Of a DNA stretch of 64,000 nucleotides, positions 7,605 to 16,187 are shown in pieces. The translations under genes were made by a program, and so were the position numbers. Origin of the DNA: Pseudoflavonifractor_A sp022772585 (lineage in GTDB: Bacteria > Bacillota > Clostridia > Oscillospirales > Oscillospiraceae); NCBI RefSeq assembly GCF_052065415.1, contig NZ_JBQHUB010000001.1, forward strand, positions 258,910-322,909, read 5' to 3'. Positions within the stretch are counted from its first letter, which is position 1. Each line of letters opens with the position of its first letter. The notes under the pieces are model-generated. The model did no database searches. It was not told the origin of the DNA and saw only the letters and a list, made by a program, of their open reading frames with translations.

Positions 7605-8945
7605 TCATGAGGCAGCGCTCCGCTTGACCTGGCCATAGACACGCTCCGGACGGCCCCGGGTGGTGAGACGCCGGGTGGCCACCACGGCCAGGATGCCGGC
7701 CTTTTCCATGGCGCTGAGGAAATGGTTGGCGCTGCGGTGAGTGACTGACAGCTTATCGGCCAACTCCCGGGCGGTGATCCGTCCCTCCGGCATATTCTGA
7801 ATGGCGGAGAGCACCTTCATCACTGTGAGGGAGGAGAGGCCGGAGTCGTTGTAGTTATCCGACAACATGCTCGAGGAGGTGGGGACGGTGAGCATGGAGC
7901 TGTGGCCCAGGGGCCCGATCAGTTCCTGTTTTTCATTGACCAGATAGCTGCCCCCCAGCAGTTCTCCCTCCCGGACGGCATTGAGGGCGTTGAGCTTGGC
8001 GTGGTAGATGTTGTCTCCAATGCCGTAGCCGATGGATACCTTGAAGTCCAGCCGCTTGGACAGATAGTCGCTGATGATGCATTTGGTATAGTTCTGGGTG
8101 CACCAGTCCACCGACTTCCGGTCGGTAAGGAGGCATACGCCGAAATGGCTGCGCCGGGGCATGACGTTCAGAGCCGAGTCGGAGAAGAATTCCCGCAGGG
8201 TATTCTCCAGCAGGACACAGCGCTGCTCGAACAGGTCATTACTCGAGATGACGGAAGGCTCCAGATTAAAATGGATCTCGGCGGGCTGGTTCTCCTGGAG
8301 CCGGCGGATCTCGATCTCGCGCAGCAGACTTTCACAGGCGTCCCGGACGGCGGCGTGGCTGTGGTAGGGGTAGTAGACCTGGACCCCCTCCTTCCGCAGC
8401 AGCGGGATGAGCCCGCTGTACCTGGTGATGATACAGTCAAAATTGCCGGTCTTCCAGATGGAGAGGAGACGTTGATAGTGGAGGTCCTCAGCATACTGAA
8501 AGTTGTCAAGTCCCTGCTGAGTGGGGGGCTGGGCCATATAGTCGGAAATGGAAATACCCTGATCCGCAGTGAGAAAATCTTCAATTTTCAGATGCAGGTG
8601 ATCCAGAAAGTCACAGTAGACACGGGAAAAATCCTGCACGCCCCGCTCCAGATGGAGCCGCCACAGCAGGCGGTGAACGGCGGCGTCATCCATCAGGATG
8701 GGCACCACCGGACGCTGATCCCGGGCGGCCAGGTCCTTGAGCGCGTCGGCGAAGCGGATGCCGGAGACCAGGATACCGTCCACGTTGCTGCCCAGCTGGC
8801 GGTATACCGACTCCATACCCTTGAGCGGATCATAGGCATAAAAAGAAGGAGTGCAATTTAAAGAAAATTTAGAAAAGGCGTTTTCAATATTTGACTGGAT
8901 CAGATTGGTGGCGATGACAGCGATTCTATACGGCTCCACGAGCAT
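7605..8945 (-). CDS. Transcriptional regulator with PrpR-like sensor and C-terminal wHTH
   Basis: The 446-residue protein begins with a domain of the PrpR-N or periplasmic-binding-like kind (residues 1-200; RIAVIATNL, DGILVSGIRFADALKDL, FDCIITRYSGLIPLLRKEGV). A middle region with a degenerate GGDEF-like feel follows (about 235-340). The last 70 residues are a winged helix (ITARELADKLSVTHRSANHF, then RRLTTRGRPERVY). ATG 8945 has AAGGA close upstream. It is divergent from cluster 1 and precedes idi, the classic position of a cluster-specific regulator that senses the imported compound or a product. The effector is unknown. Confidence 0.7.
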   Translation of the reverse strand: MLVEPYRIAVIATNLIQSNIENAFSKFSLNCTPSFYAYDPLKGMESVYRQLGSNVDGILVSGIRFADALKDLAARDQRPVVPILMDDAAVHRLLWRLHLERGVQDFSRVYCDFLDHLHLKIEDFLTADQGISISDYMAQPPTQQGLDNFQYAEDLHYQRLLSIWKTGNFDCIITRYSGLIPLLRKEGVQVYYPYHSHAAVRDACESLLREIEIRRLQENQPAEIHFNLEPSVISSNDLFEQRCVLLENTLREFFSDSALNVMPRRSHFGVCLLTDRKSVDWCTQNYTKCIISDYLSKRLDFKVSIGYGIGDNIYHAKLNALNAVREGELLGGSYLVNEKQELIGPLGHSSMLTVPTSSSMLSDNYNDSGLSSLTVMKVLSAIQNMPEGRITARELADKLSVTHRSANHFLSAMEKAGILAVVATRRLTTRGRPERVYGQVKRSAAS

Positions 8946-8985
8946 ACATTCCTTCCTGATAATTCACTCGGACGCGCTTTTCCTT

Positions 8986-9014
8986 ATTTTAGCGCTGCTT
9001 TCCGTTTTTGGCAA
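8986..9014 (-). promoter_or_regulatory. Promoter of regulator-idi transcript
   Basis: Minus strand TTGCCA (9014-9009), 17 bases, TAAAAT (8991-8986). Confidence 0.7.
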
Positions 9015-9053
9015 GAGCATTTGCGCACAAAAGCTGCCGATATCTCTTTAAAT

Positions 9054-9072
9054 TTTCTTTAATTCAAAGAAA
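9054..9072. promoter_or_regulatory. Candidate operator between divergent units
   Basis: Perfect 7-bp inverted repeat TTTCTTT-AATTC-AAAGAAA in an AT-rich spacer between the regulator promoter and the promoter at 9147. Apart from these sites the 8946-9249 spacer shows no gene. Confidence 0.45.
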
Positions 9073-9146
9073 CGCAGTTTTTGCGGCGGATTTTTACAAT
9101 AAAACTGACGAAGCCTCCAAAATAGAACATGAAAGCAACAGAATGA

Positions 9147-9174
9147 TTGACTTTATAAACAAGGACGTTATAAT
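9147..9174 (+). promoter_or_regulatory. Promoter of cluster 1 (TIGR04076-like gene onward)
   Basis: TTGACT (9147-9152), 16 bases, perfect TATAAT (9169-9174), about 75 bases before the start at 9250. Confidence 0.8.
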
Positions 9175-9249
9175 TAATAACATCAAATTCGCTATCCATT
9201 CTTTAAATTAGAAGCCCGGATGGGTGGAACGTGAAGGGTGAGATTTTTT

Positions 9250-9567
9250 ATGGATATGACAAGAAAACGCTATAATACGCCCAAGAAAGCACGGATCGTT
9301 GTGGAGCATTGTCCGGTGGACGAGACGGGAAAGCCCTGCCACTGCCACACAGAGGGCCAGGTGTTTGAGTTCGATTTTGAGCGATGCCCGGCCAACTTCT
9401 GCGCGGCGGCCTTCCACAATCTCTGGCCCCAGCTCCGGGTGCTGGAGCTGGGTGGCCGGCATCCCTGGGACGCCACGCCCGGCGTGACCCGGGTGGCCTG
9501 CCCCGATCCGGGGAAGCCCACCATTTTCCGCATCGAGGTCTACGACCCTGAGGAGGAGCAGAGCTAA
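9250..9567 (+). CDS. TIGR04076-like small protein
   Basis: This 105-residue soluble protein is rich in Cys and His (HCPVDETGKPCHCHTEGQVF near residues 20-39, then RCPANFCAAAFHNLWPQLRV). The pattern of a short beta-rich protein with a conserved C-P and FHNLWPQLR motif matches my memory of the TIGR04076 family, whose function is unknown. Such proteins often sit beside anaerobic redox enzymes. ATG 9250 is preferred to GTG 9238 because GAAGGG lies at a better distance. It is the first gene downstream of a strong promoter and precedes the transporter genes by 210 bases. Confidence 0.6.
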   Translation: MDMTRKRYNTPKKARIVVEHCPVDETGKPCHCHTEGQVFEFDFERCPANFCAAAFHNLWPQLRVLELGGRHPWDATPGVTRVACPDPGKPTIFRIEVYDPEEEQS

Positions 9568-9579
9568 GGCAGTTCATGC

Positions 9580-9663
9580 TTGACAGTTTAGAAACCGTAC
9601 AGCAGACTATGCCATAGTGAGCGAAGGCACTTGCTGTGGTCATACCGCGGCAGGCGCCTTTGC
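9580..9663 (+). promoter_or_regulatory. Possible promoter and 43-base leader hairpin
   Basis: TTGACA at 9580-9585 is a perfect -35, but only poor -10 candidates follow (CAGACT 9603-9608 or GACTAT 9605-9610). It is followed by a long hairpin. Outer stem GCGAAGGC (9621-9628) pairs with GCCTTTGC (9656-9663). Inner stem TGCTGTGGT (9632-9640) pairs with ACCGCGGCA (9644-9652), both with some G-T pairs. No U-tract follows, so it is more likely a leader or mRNA-stability element than a terminator. Confidence 0.45.
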
Positions 9664-9682
9664 TTTATATAAAAAAGGAGGA

Positions 9683-9763
9683 ATGTGCAGGAGTTGGCCA
9701 AACTGTTTGGCTGAGCGTATCAGACCGAAAAGGGCAATCAAAACCGAAGACAACGATTATTAA
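9683..9763 (+). CDS. Candidate 26-residue leader peptide before BMP gene
   Basis: A short frame starts at ATG 9683 two bases after a near-perfect AAAAAAGGAGG site (that spacing is tight) and ends at TAA 9761-9763. The stop forms part of the TAAGGAGG ribosome site of the BMP gene, so translation of the two could be coupled. The sequence MCRSWPNCLAERIRPKRAIK plus six residues has no membrane segment or obvious attenuation codon run. It may be a chance frame. Confidence 0.35.
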   Translation: MCRSWPNCLAERIRPKRAIKTEDNDY

Positions 9764-9777
9764 GGAGGAACAAACAC

Positions 9778-10854
9778 ATGAAATTCAAGAAACTGGTCAC
9801 CGGCCTGCTTACCAGCGCCATGCTCATCACCATGCTGGCCGCCTGCGGCGGCGGATCCTCTTCCACCCCCACCCCCTCCAAGGCGCCCGACGCCTCTCAG
9901 GCTCCCACCGCGGAGTCCCAGGCTCCCTCCGGCGAGGCCTACAAGGTCGCCATGCTGCTGACCGGCTACATCAACGACGCCGGCTGGTGCCAGTCCGCCT
10001 ATGAGGGACTGAAGCTGGCTGAGGAGGAATTCGGCATCGAGCCTGCCTACACCGAGGCCATTCCCCAGCCCGATTTCGAGGCTGTGATGCGCGACTACGC
10101 CGATCAGGGCTATGACATGGTCATCTGCGTGGGCAACGAGTTCTCCGATGCCGCTCTGGCCGTGGCCCCCTCCTTCCCCGACGTGAAGTTCGCCGTCATG
10201 AACGGCAACAGCGCCGCTGAGCCCAACGTGGGCGCCTACCGCTTCAACACCCCCGAGTCCGGCTTCGTGGCCGGCGCTCTGGCCGCCATGTACTCTGAGA
10301 GCGGCACCGTGGGCGTGGTGGCCGGCTCCACCTCCCCCCACATTAAGGACGCTGCCGAGGCCTTCGGCGTGGGCGCCAAGTACATCAACCCCGACATCAA
10401 TGTCCTCATCGGCTACACCGAGACCATGACCGATATCGCCAAGGGCAAGGAGATGGGCATGGCCTTCATTGAGCAGGGCGCCGACGTCCTGTGCGCCAAC
10501 GCCAACTCCGCCTCCCTGGGCGTCATCGACGCTGCCAAGGAGAAGGGCATCAAGCACATCGGCTACATCAGCGACCAGTACGACGTGGCCCCCGAGACCG
10601 TCATGGTCTCCCTGATCCAGAGCAACCCCTTCATGATCCGCTCCATCGTTGAGGCCGGCGTGAACGGCACCTTCGAGCCCAAGCTGAACCTGTTCGGCAT
10701 GAAGGAGGGCGCCCTGTATCTGAGCGACTTCCACGGCAATGACTCCAAGCTGACTGCCGACCAGCTGGCCAAGCTGGATGAGATCATCAACGGCATCAAG
10801 GACGGCTCCCTGAAGTCCGCCGGCGTGGTACCCAAGTCCTCCTTCGAGAAGTAA
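9778..10854 (+). CDS. BMP-family substrate-binding lipoprotein (cluster 1)
   Basis: The 358-residue protein has a lipoprotein signal peptide with lipobox L20-A21-A22-C23 and a Ser/Thr/Pro linker (residues 28-50). A BMP/Med fold follows (YKVAMLLTGYINDAGWCQSA, GNEFSDAALAVAPSFPDVKF, GAYRFNTPESGFVAGALAAM). BMP proteins bind nucleosides, and relatives bind other ring compounds such as riboflavin. The family's characteristic aromatic clamp and Asp-Gly pocket cannot be assigned without an alignment. It begins with AAGGAGG. It is followed by a hairpin and then the ATPase and permeases, completing an importer. The substrate is unknown. Confidence 0.9.
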   Translation: MKFKKLVTGLLTSAMLITMLAACGGGSSSTPTPSKAPDASQAPTAESQAPSGEAYKVAMLLTGYINDAGWCQSAYEGLKLAEEEFGIEPAYTEAIPQPDFEAVMRDYADQGYDMVICVGNEFSDAALAVAPSFPDVKFAVMNGNSAAEPNVGAYRFNTPESGFVAGALAAMYSESGTVGVVAGSTSPHIKDAAEAFGVGAKYINPDINVLIGYTETMTDIAKGKEMGMAFIEQGADVLCANANSASLGVIDAAKEKGIKHIGYISDQYDVAPETVMVSLIQSNPFMIRSIVEAGVNGTFEPKLNLFGMKEGALYLSDFHGNDSKLTADQLAKLDEIINGIKDGSLKSAGVVPKSSFEK

Positions 10855-10912
10855 GGAAAGGAACTGATCTGAACCCAGGCGGCAGACCCATTGCCTTTTT
10901 AAGACAAATGCC

Positions 10913-10952
10913 GGGCGTACGGTCTGAGAGCGTTTTCTCGGGCCGTACGCCC
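10913..10952 (+). promoter_or_regulatory. Intercistronic mRNA hairpin after BMP gene
   Basis: GGGCGTACGG (10913-10922) pairs with CCGTACGCCC (10943-10952), with an inner GAGA/TCTC. There is no U-tract. Such hairpins usually protect the binding-protein mRNA and let it exceed the membrane components. The spacer 10855-11036 otherwise holds no gene. Confidence 0.6.
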
Positions 10953-11036
10953 CCCTGTTACCCACAGCACCCGCCGGAGCAGCCCGTCCGCGGACATTGT
11001 CCTCAAACCGCAAACGATCAGGAGGAATGAGAAACC

Positions 11037-12572
11037 ATGGGAGAAAAGATTCTGGAGATGAGAAACGTCACCAAGCGTTTTGGGACCCTCGTCGCCAATA
11101 ACAAGGTCAATTTCGACCTGGAAAAGGGAGAGGTACACGCTCTGCTGGGTGAGAACGGCGCGGGCAAGACCACTCTGATGAACTGCCTGTACGGCATCTA
11201 CAGCCAGGAGGAGGGCGAGATCCTGCTGAACGGTCAGCCCCTCCATCTCAGCGGACCCAGGGACGCCATCGCCCACAACATCGGCATGGTGCACCAGCAC
11301 TTCATGCTGGTCCCGCCTCTGACCGTGCTGCAGAACATCGTTCTGGGCCAGGAGTGCAAGATCACACCCATGAAGCTGGACCAGGCCCGGAAGGACGTGG
11401 AGGAGCTGTGCCGCAAGTACAACTTCCAGCTGGAGCTGGACAGCAAGGTGGCCGACCTGTCGGTGGGCGCGCAGCAGCGCGTGGAGCTGGTGAAGGCCCT
11501 CTACCGGGGCGCCGACATCCTGATCCTGGACGAACCCACCGCCGTGCTGACCCCCAACGAGGTGGAAGGCCTCTTTGACAGCCTGAGCCAGTTCGTGGCC
11601 CAGGGCAAATCCATCATCATCATCTCCCACAAGCTGTGGGAGGTCAAGCGCATCTCCAACCGTGTCACCGTTCTGCGCAGCGGCGCGGCGGTGGCCACTG
11701 TAAACACCGCGGACGTGGAAGAGTCCGACCTGGCCGACATGATGGTGGGCCGCAAGGTGACTCTGGAGTATGACAAGACTCCCGTCAAGTCCCAGGAACT
11801 GATTTTTGAGATGAAGAATGTCAGTGTGGACACCGGACACCGGGCGTCCTCGCTGAAAAACATATCCATGTGCATCCACAAGGGCGAGATCGTGGGCATC
11901 GCCGGCGTGGACGGCAACGGCCAGCTGGAGCTGTCCGAGACCGTTATGGGCCTGCGGAACGTGCAGTCCGGCCAGGTATTCTTCGATGGCGAAGAGATCA
12001 CCCATATGCCCACGCGCCACCGCATCGAGAAGGGCTTTGCCCATATCCCCGAGGAGCGCATGACCCAGGGCCTGGTGATGAACTTCTCGGCCAGCGAGAA
12101 CATGGTCATCAACTGCTATGACCGCCCGCCCTTTACCAAAAACCATATCTTCGACAGCAGGGCCGTGAAGGAAAACGGCAAAAAGCTGGTGGAAGAGTAC
12201 GACGTGCGTCCCCGCAATCCCGAGGCGCTGGCCCGCTCCTTCTCGGGCGGCAACCAGCAGAAGATCATTATCGCCCGGGAGATCTCCCAGAACCCCAAGC
12301 TGGTGGTGGCCGTCCAGCCTACCCGCGGCCTGGACATCGGCGCCAGCCAGTTCGTGCACACCAAGCTGCTGGAGAGCAAGGAGAAGGGCGCCGGTGTGCT
12401 GGTCATCTCGGCCGACCTGGATGAGGTACTGGCCGTGTCCGACCGGGTGCTGGTCATCAACGAGGGCGAGATCATGGGCGAGTTCGTCCCCGGCACCATC
12501 AGCTACGGCGAGATCGGACTGATGATGGGCGGTACCAGGCTGGAAACCAAGAAGGAGGGAGATCCCGCATGA
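11037..12572 (+). CDS. ABC importer ATPase, tandem (BMP/nucleoside type, cluster 1)
   Basis: The 511-residue protein carries two fused ATPase domains like RbsA/NupO. The first has an intact Walker A (GENGAGKT, residues 38-45), the HQHFMLVPPLTVLQN Q-loop region, signature LSVGAQQRVE and Walker B ILILDEPTAVLT. The second has a degenerate Walker A (GVDGNGQLEL, no Lys-Thr) but an intact signature FSGGNQQK, as is usual in this family. ATG 11037 follows AGGAGG. Its stop overlaps the permease start at 12569, so the two are translationally coupled. Confidence 0.93.
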   Translation: MGEKILEMRNVTKRFGTLVANNKVNFDLEKGEVHALLGENGAGKTTLMNCLYGIYSQEEGEILLNGQPLHLSGPRDAIAHNIGMVHQHFMLVPPLTVLQNIVLGQECKITPMKLDQARKDVEELCRKYNFQLELDSKVADLSVGAQQRVELVKALYRGADILILDEPTAVLTPNEVEGLFDSLSQFVAQGKSIIIISHKLWEVKRISNRVTVLRSGAAVATVNTADVEESDLADMMVGRKVTLEYDKTPVKSQELIFEMKNVSVDTGHRASSLKNISMCIHKGEIVGIAGVDGNGQLELSETVMGLRNVQSGQVFFDGEEITHMPTRHRIEKGFAHIPEERMTQGLVMNFSASENMVINCYDRPPFTKNHIFDSRAVKENGKKLVEEYDVRPRNPEALARSFSGGNQQKIIIAREISQNPKLVVAVQPTRGLDIGASQFVHTKLLESKEKGAGVLVISADLDEVLAVSDRVLVINEGEIMGEFVPGTISYGEIGLMMGGTRLETKKEGDPA

Positions 12573-13678
12573 GCTTCAATGTAGGAAACAAGGAAGTGCA
12601 CATCCAGCGGAAAAAGGCTGCGGACAGCCCCTTCCTGCAGCAGCTTCTGGGCCTGGGTCTGGCGCTGCTGCTGGTGCTGGCGGTCACTTCCATTATCATC
12701 GCCACGTCGGGCAAGTCCCCGCTGGCCGCGTTCCAGTGCATGATCAAGGGCGCCTTCGGCACCAAAAACAGCGTGGCTGAGACCCTCATCAAGACCGTTC
12801 CCCTGCTGCTGGCCGGTCTGGGCCTGACCATCTGCTACCGCACCGGCCTGACCTCCCTGGGGTCTGAGGGCCAGATCATCATGGGCGGCCTGATGGCCAC
12901 CATCGTGGGCGTATATATGGGCGGCCTGCCCAGCCCCGTGCTCATCCCCCTGTGCTTCATCGCCGGCATGATCGGCGGCGGACTGTGGGCCGCCATCGCC
13001 GGCGTCCTCAAGGCCAGGCTGGGAGTCAGCGAGATCATCAACACCATCATGCTCAACTACGTCGCCACCTACCTGGTGGGCTACCTCATCGACGGTCCCC
13101 TGCAGGAGGAGACCGGCTTCTATCCCCAGTCCGACCTGCTGAGCCAGAACGCCTGGCTGCCCAGCATTCTCCAGGGCACCCGGCTGAATATCGGTATCGT
13201 TGTGGCCCTGGTGGGCGCCGTGGTGGTCTATTTCCTGCTGTGGAAGCTGCCTCTGGGCTACCAGATGCGGGCCGTGGGCAACAACCCCATCGCTGCCCGC
13301 ACCAACGGCATCAAGGTGGCCAAGAACATGGTCATGGCCATGGTGCTCTCCGGCGTGTTCGCCGGTCTGGCCGGCGCCATCGAGATCACCGGCATCCATC
13401 ACCGCCTGATGAACGGCTTTAGCTCCAGCTATGGCTTTGACGCCATGGCCGTGGCTCTGCTGGGCGGCCTGCATCCCGCCGGCGTCACCGTGGCGGCCCT
13501 CTTCTTCGGCGCGCTGCGCACCGGCGCCAACACCATGCAGCGTACCCTGCAGGTGCCGGTCTCTCTGGTCAACATCATCCAGGGCCTGGTGATCCTCTTC
13601 GTGCTGATGCAGGCGATCCTGCGCAACTTCACCCTGAAGATCTTCACCCGCGGCAAGAGCAAAGTGAAGGAGGCATAA
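12569..13678 (+). CDS. ABC importer permease, NupP-like (cluster 1)
   Basis: This 369-residue membrane protein of the BPD_transp_2 group has about nine hydrophobic segments. It contains the family's GLGLTICYRTGLTSLGSEGQ region near residues 80-100 and the loop ARLGVSEIINTIMLNYVATY, which contacts the ATPase. A cytoplasmic N-terminus of about 25 residues precedes the first span. ATG 12569 overlaps the last codons of the ATPase (ATGA arrangement). It pairs with the permease at 13683 to form the heterodimeric channel. Confidence 0.92.
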   Translation: MSFNVGNKEVHIQRKKAADSPFLQQLLGLGLALLLVLAVTSIIIATSGKSPLAAFQCMIKGAFGTKNSVAETLIKTVPLLLAGLGLTICYRTGLTSLGSEGQIIMGGLMATIVGVYMGGLPSPVLIPLCFIAGMIGGGLWAAIAGVLKARLGVSEIINTIMLNYVATYLVGYLIDGPLQEETGFYPQSDLLSQNAWLPSILQGTRLNIGIVVALVGAVVVYFLLWKLPLGYQMRAVGNNPIAARTNGIKVAKNMVMAMVLSGVFAGLAGAIEITGIHHRLMNGFSSSYGFDAMAVALLGGLHPAGVTVAALFFGALRTGANTMQRTLQVPVSLVNIIQGLVILFVLMQAILRNFTLKIFTRGKSKVKEA

Positions 13679-13682
13679 GCAG

Positions 13683-14600
13683 ATGGATATTCTCAGCGGA
13701 TTCCTGGAGGCCATGGTCCGTATGGCCTGCCCCATTATGCTGGCCAGCCTGGGCGCGGTCTTTACCGCCCGCAGCGGCATCATCAACTTCGCCATGGAAG
13801 GCATCATGATCATGGGCGCCTTCTTCGGCGTGTATGGCTCCTATATGACGGGCAACCCCTGGGTGGGCGCCGTGCTCGGCATGCTGGGCGGTCTGGCCGC
13901 GGCAATGGTCCTGGGCGTCATGAGCATCTCGGTCAAGGTGGACCAGGTGGTGGCGGGCACCGGCATCAATGTGCTCTTCCTGGGCCTGACCAGCTACCTC
14001 TTCACCGTCATGTATCCCAACGGCCAGCCCTCCTCCGTCACCGGCTTCCCCTCCCTGGAGATCCCCGTGCTCTCCGCCATTCCCGGCATCGGCGGCATTT
14101 TTCGCCAGAACCTGCTGACCTATCTGGCCTATCTGATGGTGCCTGTGCTGTGGTACATCCTCAACCGGACCACCTTCGGCCTGTGCCTGCGCTCCGTGGG
14201 CGAGCAGCCCCACGCCGCTGACTCCCTGGGCATCAACGTGGACAGAATGCGCTATATCGCCATCGTGATTTCCGGCCTGCTGGGCGGCCTGGGCGGCGCG
14301 GCCCTTTCCCTTGGCCAGGTCTCCGTGTTCATGGAGAACATGACCTCCGGCCGTGGCTACGTGGCCTGGTCCGCCGTTACCGTGGGCAAGTGGAACCCCT
14401 TCGGCATCATGGGCGCGTCCCTGCTCTTCGGCGGCGCCGAGGCGGTGCAGCTGCGCCTGCAGGCCATCGGCATCGAGATCCCCCACCAGTTCACCCAGAT
14501 GCTGCCCTACCTGCTGACCATGATCGTGCTGGCCGGTGTGGTGGGCAAGACCGTCGGCCCCAAGGCCATGGGCAAGCCCTTCGTGAAGGGAGAGCGCTGA
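13683..14600 (+). CDS. ABC importer permease, NupQ-like (cluster 1)
   Basis: The 305-residue second permease has eight to nine spans. ARSGIINFAMEGIMIMGAFF near the N-terminus (about residues 29-48) is the usual signature of the shorter BMP-system permease. SVKVDQVVAGTGINVL and SLGINVDRMRY follow. It starts four bases after the previous stop. With the ATPase and lipoprotein it completes the importer, and the next enzyme gene begins one base after its stop, so uptake and metabolism are one operon. Confidence 0.92.
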   Translation: MDILSGFLEAMVRMACPIMLASLGAVFTARSGIINFAMEGIMIMGAFFGVYGSYMTGNPWVGAVLGMLGGLAAAMVLGVMSISVKVDQVVAGTGINVLFLGLTSYLFTVMYPNGQPSSVTGFPSLEIPVLSAIPGIGGIFRQNLLTYLAYLMVPVLWYILNRTTFGLCLRSVGEQPHAADSLGINVDRMRYIAIVISGLLGGLGGAALSLGQVSVFMENMTSGRGYVAWSAVTVGKWNPFGIMGASLLFGGAEAVQLRLQAIGIEIPHQFTQMLPYLLTMIVLAGVVGKTVGPKAMGKPFVKGER

Positions 14601-14601
14601 T

Positions 14602-15513
14602 ATGGCCTTTTCCGCAGACGATATGAAATTTCCCACCGTCTGCCCGAATCCGGAGCTCCTCGCCGCCCTGACGGCGGGGAGCTCTCTCCGGACTCCGGAC
14701 AAAGTGCGCCGGGTGATGGGTGAGCTGGTGTTCCCCCAGCCCCCGGAGGAGCGGCCCTATCTGTACGGCTGCATGGTGCTCTCCTTTGACGGAAAGATGG
14801 GCTTTCCCGACGATCCCGAGGGCACGCTCATTTCCAAGGAAAACCGGTTTGACCCCGTGGGCGGCAAGACCGACTTCTGGATCATGAACGTCTGCCGGGC
14901 CTACGCCGACGCGGTGATCCTGGGTACCGGCACCCTGAAGGCCCGGATGCACAAGGTGTGGTATGCCGAGGTCTCCGATCCCGACCTGGTGGAGGCCCGG
15001 CCCGGCCTGGGCAAGCGCACCGGCCAGCCCCTGAACATCGTGGCCTCCATCGACGGGCGTGACGTGCCCATGGAGCACGCCACCTTCTCCCTGGAGGAAA
15101 AGCCCCTTATCATGACCTCCCTGCCCGGCTGGCGCTATCTGGAGGAGCACATGCCCCAGCCGGTGCGCCTGGTGGACAGCCCCCGGGACCTGACCGCCGA
15201 CCAGAGCGTCATCCAGGTGCTGGCGGCGGGAGAGGACCAGCCCGACACGGCGGCCCTTCTGAAGCTGCTGCGGGCGTGCGGCGTGAACTACGTGTCAGTG
15301 GAGGCGCCGGGCTACATCTGGCAGCTCATCCGGGAGGGGTTCCTGGATGAGTACATGCTCAACTACTCCGGCGTCATGGCCGGCGGGAATACCGCTCTGG
15401 GCACCTGGGCGGGACAGACCGTGGCCAGCCATCCCCACGCGGCCCTGCTCAGCGTGGGCTGGCATAAGGGGTTCCTCTATACCCGGCAGAAGCTCCTCTA
15501 CGACAACATGTGA
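14602..15513 (+). CDS. RibD C-terminal / dihydrofolate-reductase-like oxidoreductase
   Basis: The 303-residue protein shows the RibD-C fold pattern: YLYGCMVLSFDGKMG at about residues 53-67, NVCRAYADAVILGTGTLKAR at about 94-113, and a C-terminal GVNYVSVEAPGYIWQLIREG that corresponds to the EGG(P)-helix of the family. Family members reduce pyrimidine or pterin-type rings with NAD(P)H. The glycine-rich E-G-G-P motif is altered to EAPGY here, so cofactor use may be modified. About 45 N-terminal residues precede the domain. It is translationally close to the permease, suggesting action on the imported compound. Confidence 0.75.
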   Translation: MAFSADDMKFPTVCPNPELLAALTAGSSLRTPDKVRRVMGELVFPQPPEERPYLYGCMVLSFDGKMGFPDDPEGTLISKENRFDPVGGKTDFWIMNVCRAYADAVILGTGTLKARMHKVWYAEVSDPDLVEARPGLGKRTGQPLNIVASIDGRDVPMEHATFSLEEKPLIMTSLPGWRYLEEHMPQPVRLVDSPRDLTADQSVIQVLAAGEDQPDTAALLKLLRACGVNYVSVEAPGYIWQLIREGFLDEYMLNYSGVMAGGNTALGTWAGQTVASHPHAALLSVGWHKGFLYTRQKLLYDNM

Positions 15514-15552
15514 CGCGCCCCGCTCATCCAAGAGAGAAAGGAAAGTGGATCT

Positions 15553-16182
15553 ATGGTTAAGATCGTTGGACTCTGCGCCAGCCCCCGGAAGAGCGCGAGT
15601 GAATATGTGACCGAGCAGTGCCTGGCCGCCATCCGGGAGGCCTTCCCCGACGTGGAGACCGAGCTGGTCTCGGTCCGGGGCAAGAAGATCGCCGCCTGCA
15701 CCGACTGCGGCTACTGCAAGCGGGAAAAGACCTGGTGCTGCATCAAGGACGACATGCAGCCGCTCTTTGAGAAGATCATCGAGGCAGACGGCATCCTGGT
15801 GGTGTCTCCGGTCTACGTGATGACCGCCACCCCCCAGCTCCACGCCATCTGTTCCCGGATGCGCCCCGCCATGCACTGCTATCCCGGCATGCTGCGCAAC
15901 AAATTCGCCGCGGCGGTGGCTGTGGGCGGCACCCGCAACGGCGGACAGGAGACCACCATCAACGACATCATCCAGCTCTTCGGCACCCGTGCCATCAACA
16001 TCGTGACCAACGAGTCCGGCGGCTACACCGGCGGTAAGGTCTGGTCCCAGGATCAGGGTGCCGAGGGCGCTGCCGCCGACACCATCGGCATGAAGACCGC
16101 CACCGACCTGGCCAAGAAGCTGGCCGAGGTGTGCGTCATCTACGCCAAGGGCAAGGAAGCCCTTGCGGCGGAAAAGGGATGA
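15553..16182 (+). CDS. NADPH-dependent FMN reductase-like flavoprotein (cluster 1)
   Basis: The 209-residue flavodoxin-like protein begins VGLCASPRKSASEYV, matching the phosphate-binding SPR(K)xS loop of FMN reductases. CTDCGYCKREKTWCCIKDDM at about residues 49-68 carries five Cys, as in the NAD(P)H-dependent iron-sulfur flavoprotein relatives that have a Cys-rich loop. VVSPVYVMTATPQLHAICSR is the FMN isoalloxazine loop. It could supply electrons or reduced FMN, which is also the UbiX substrate. A paralogue sits at the same position relative to the transporter in cluster 2 (30775-31476). Confidence 0.85.
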   Translation: MVKIVGLCASPRKSASEYVTEQCLAAIREAFPDVETELVSVRGKKIAACTDCGYCKREKTWCCIKDDMQPLFEKIIEADGILVVSPVYVMTATPQLHAICSRMRPAMHCYPGMLRNKFAAAVAVGGTRNGGQETTINDIIQLFGTRAINIVTNESGGYTGGKVWSQDQGAEGAAADTIGMKTATDLAKKLAEVCVIYAKGKEALAAEKG

Positions 16183-16187
16183 TGGGC

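Noticed and set aside
9580..9770. Purine or guanidine riboswitch before the BMP gene
   Set aside because: No match to the conserved cores; only a simple hairpin is seen.
12503..13813. Minus-strand frame opposite the permease genes
   Set aside because: Low-complexity His/Gln/Asp-rich antisense product; the plus-strand permeases are clear.
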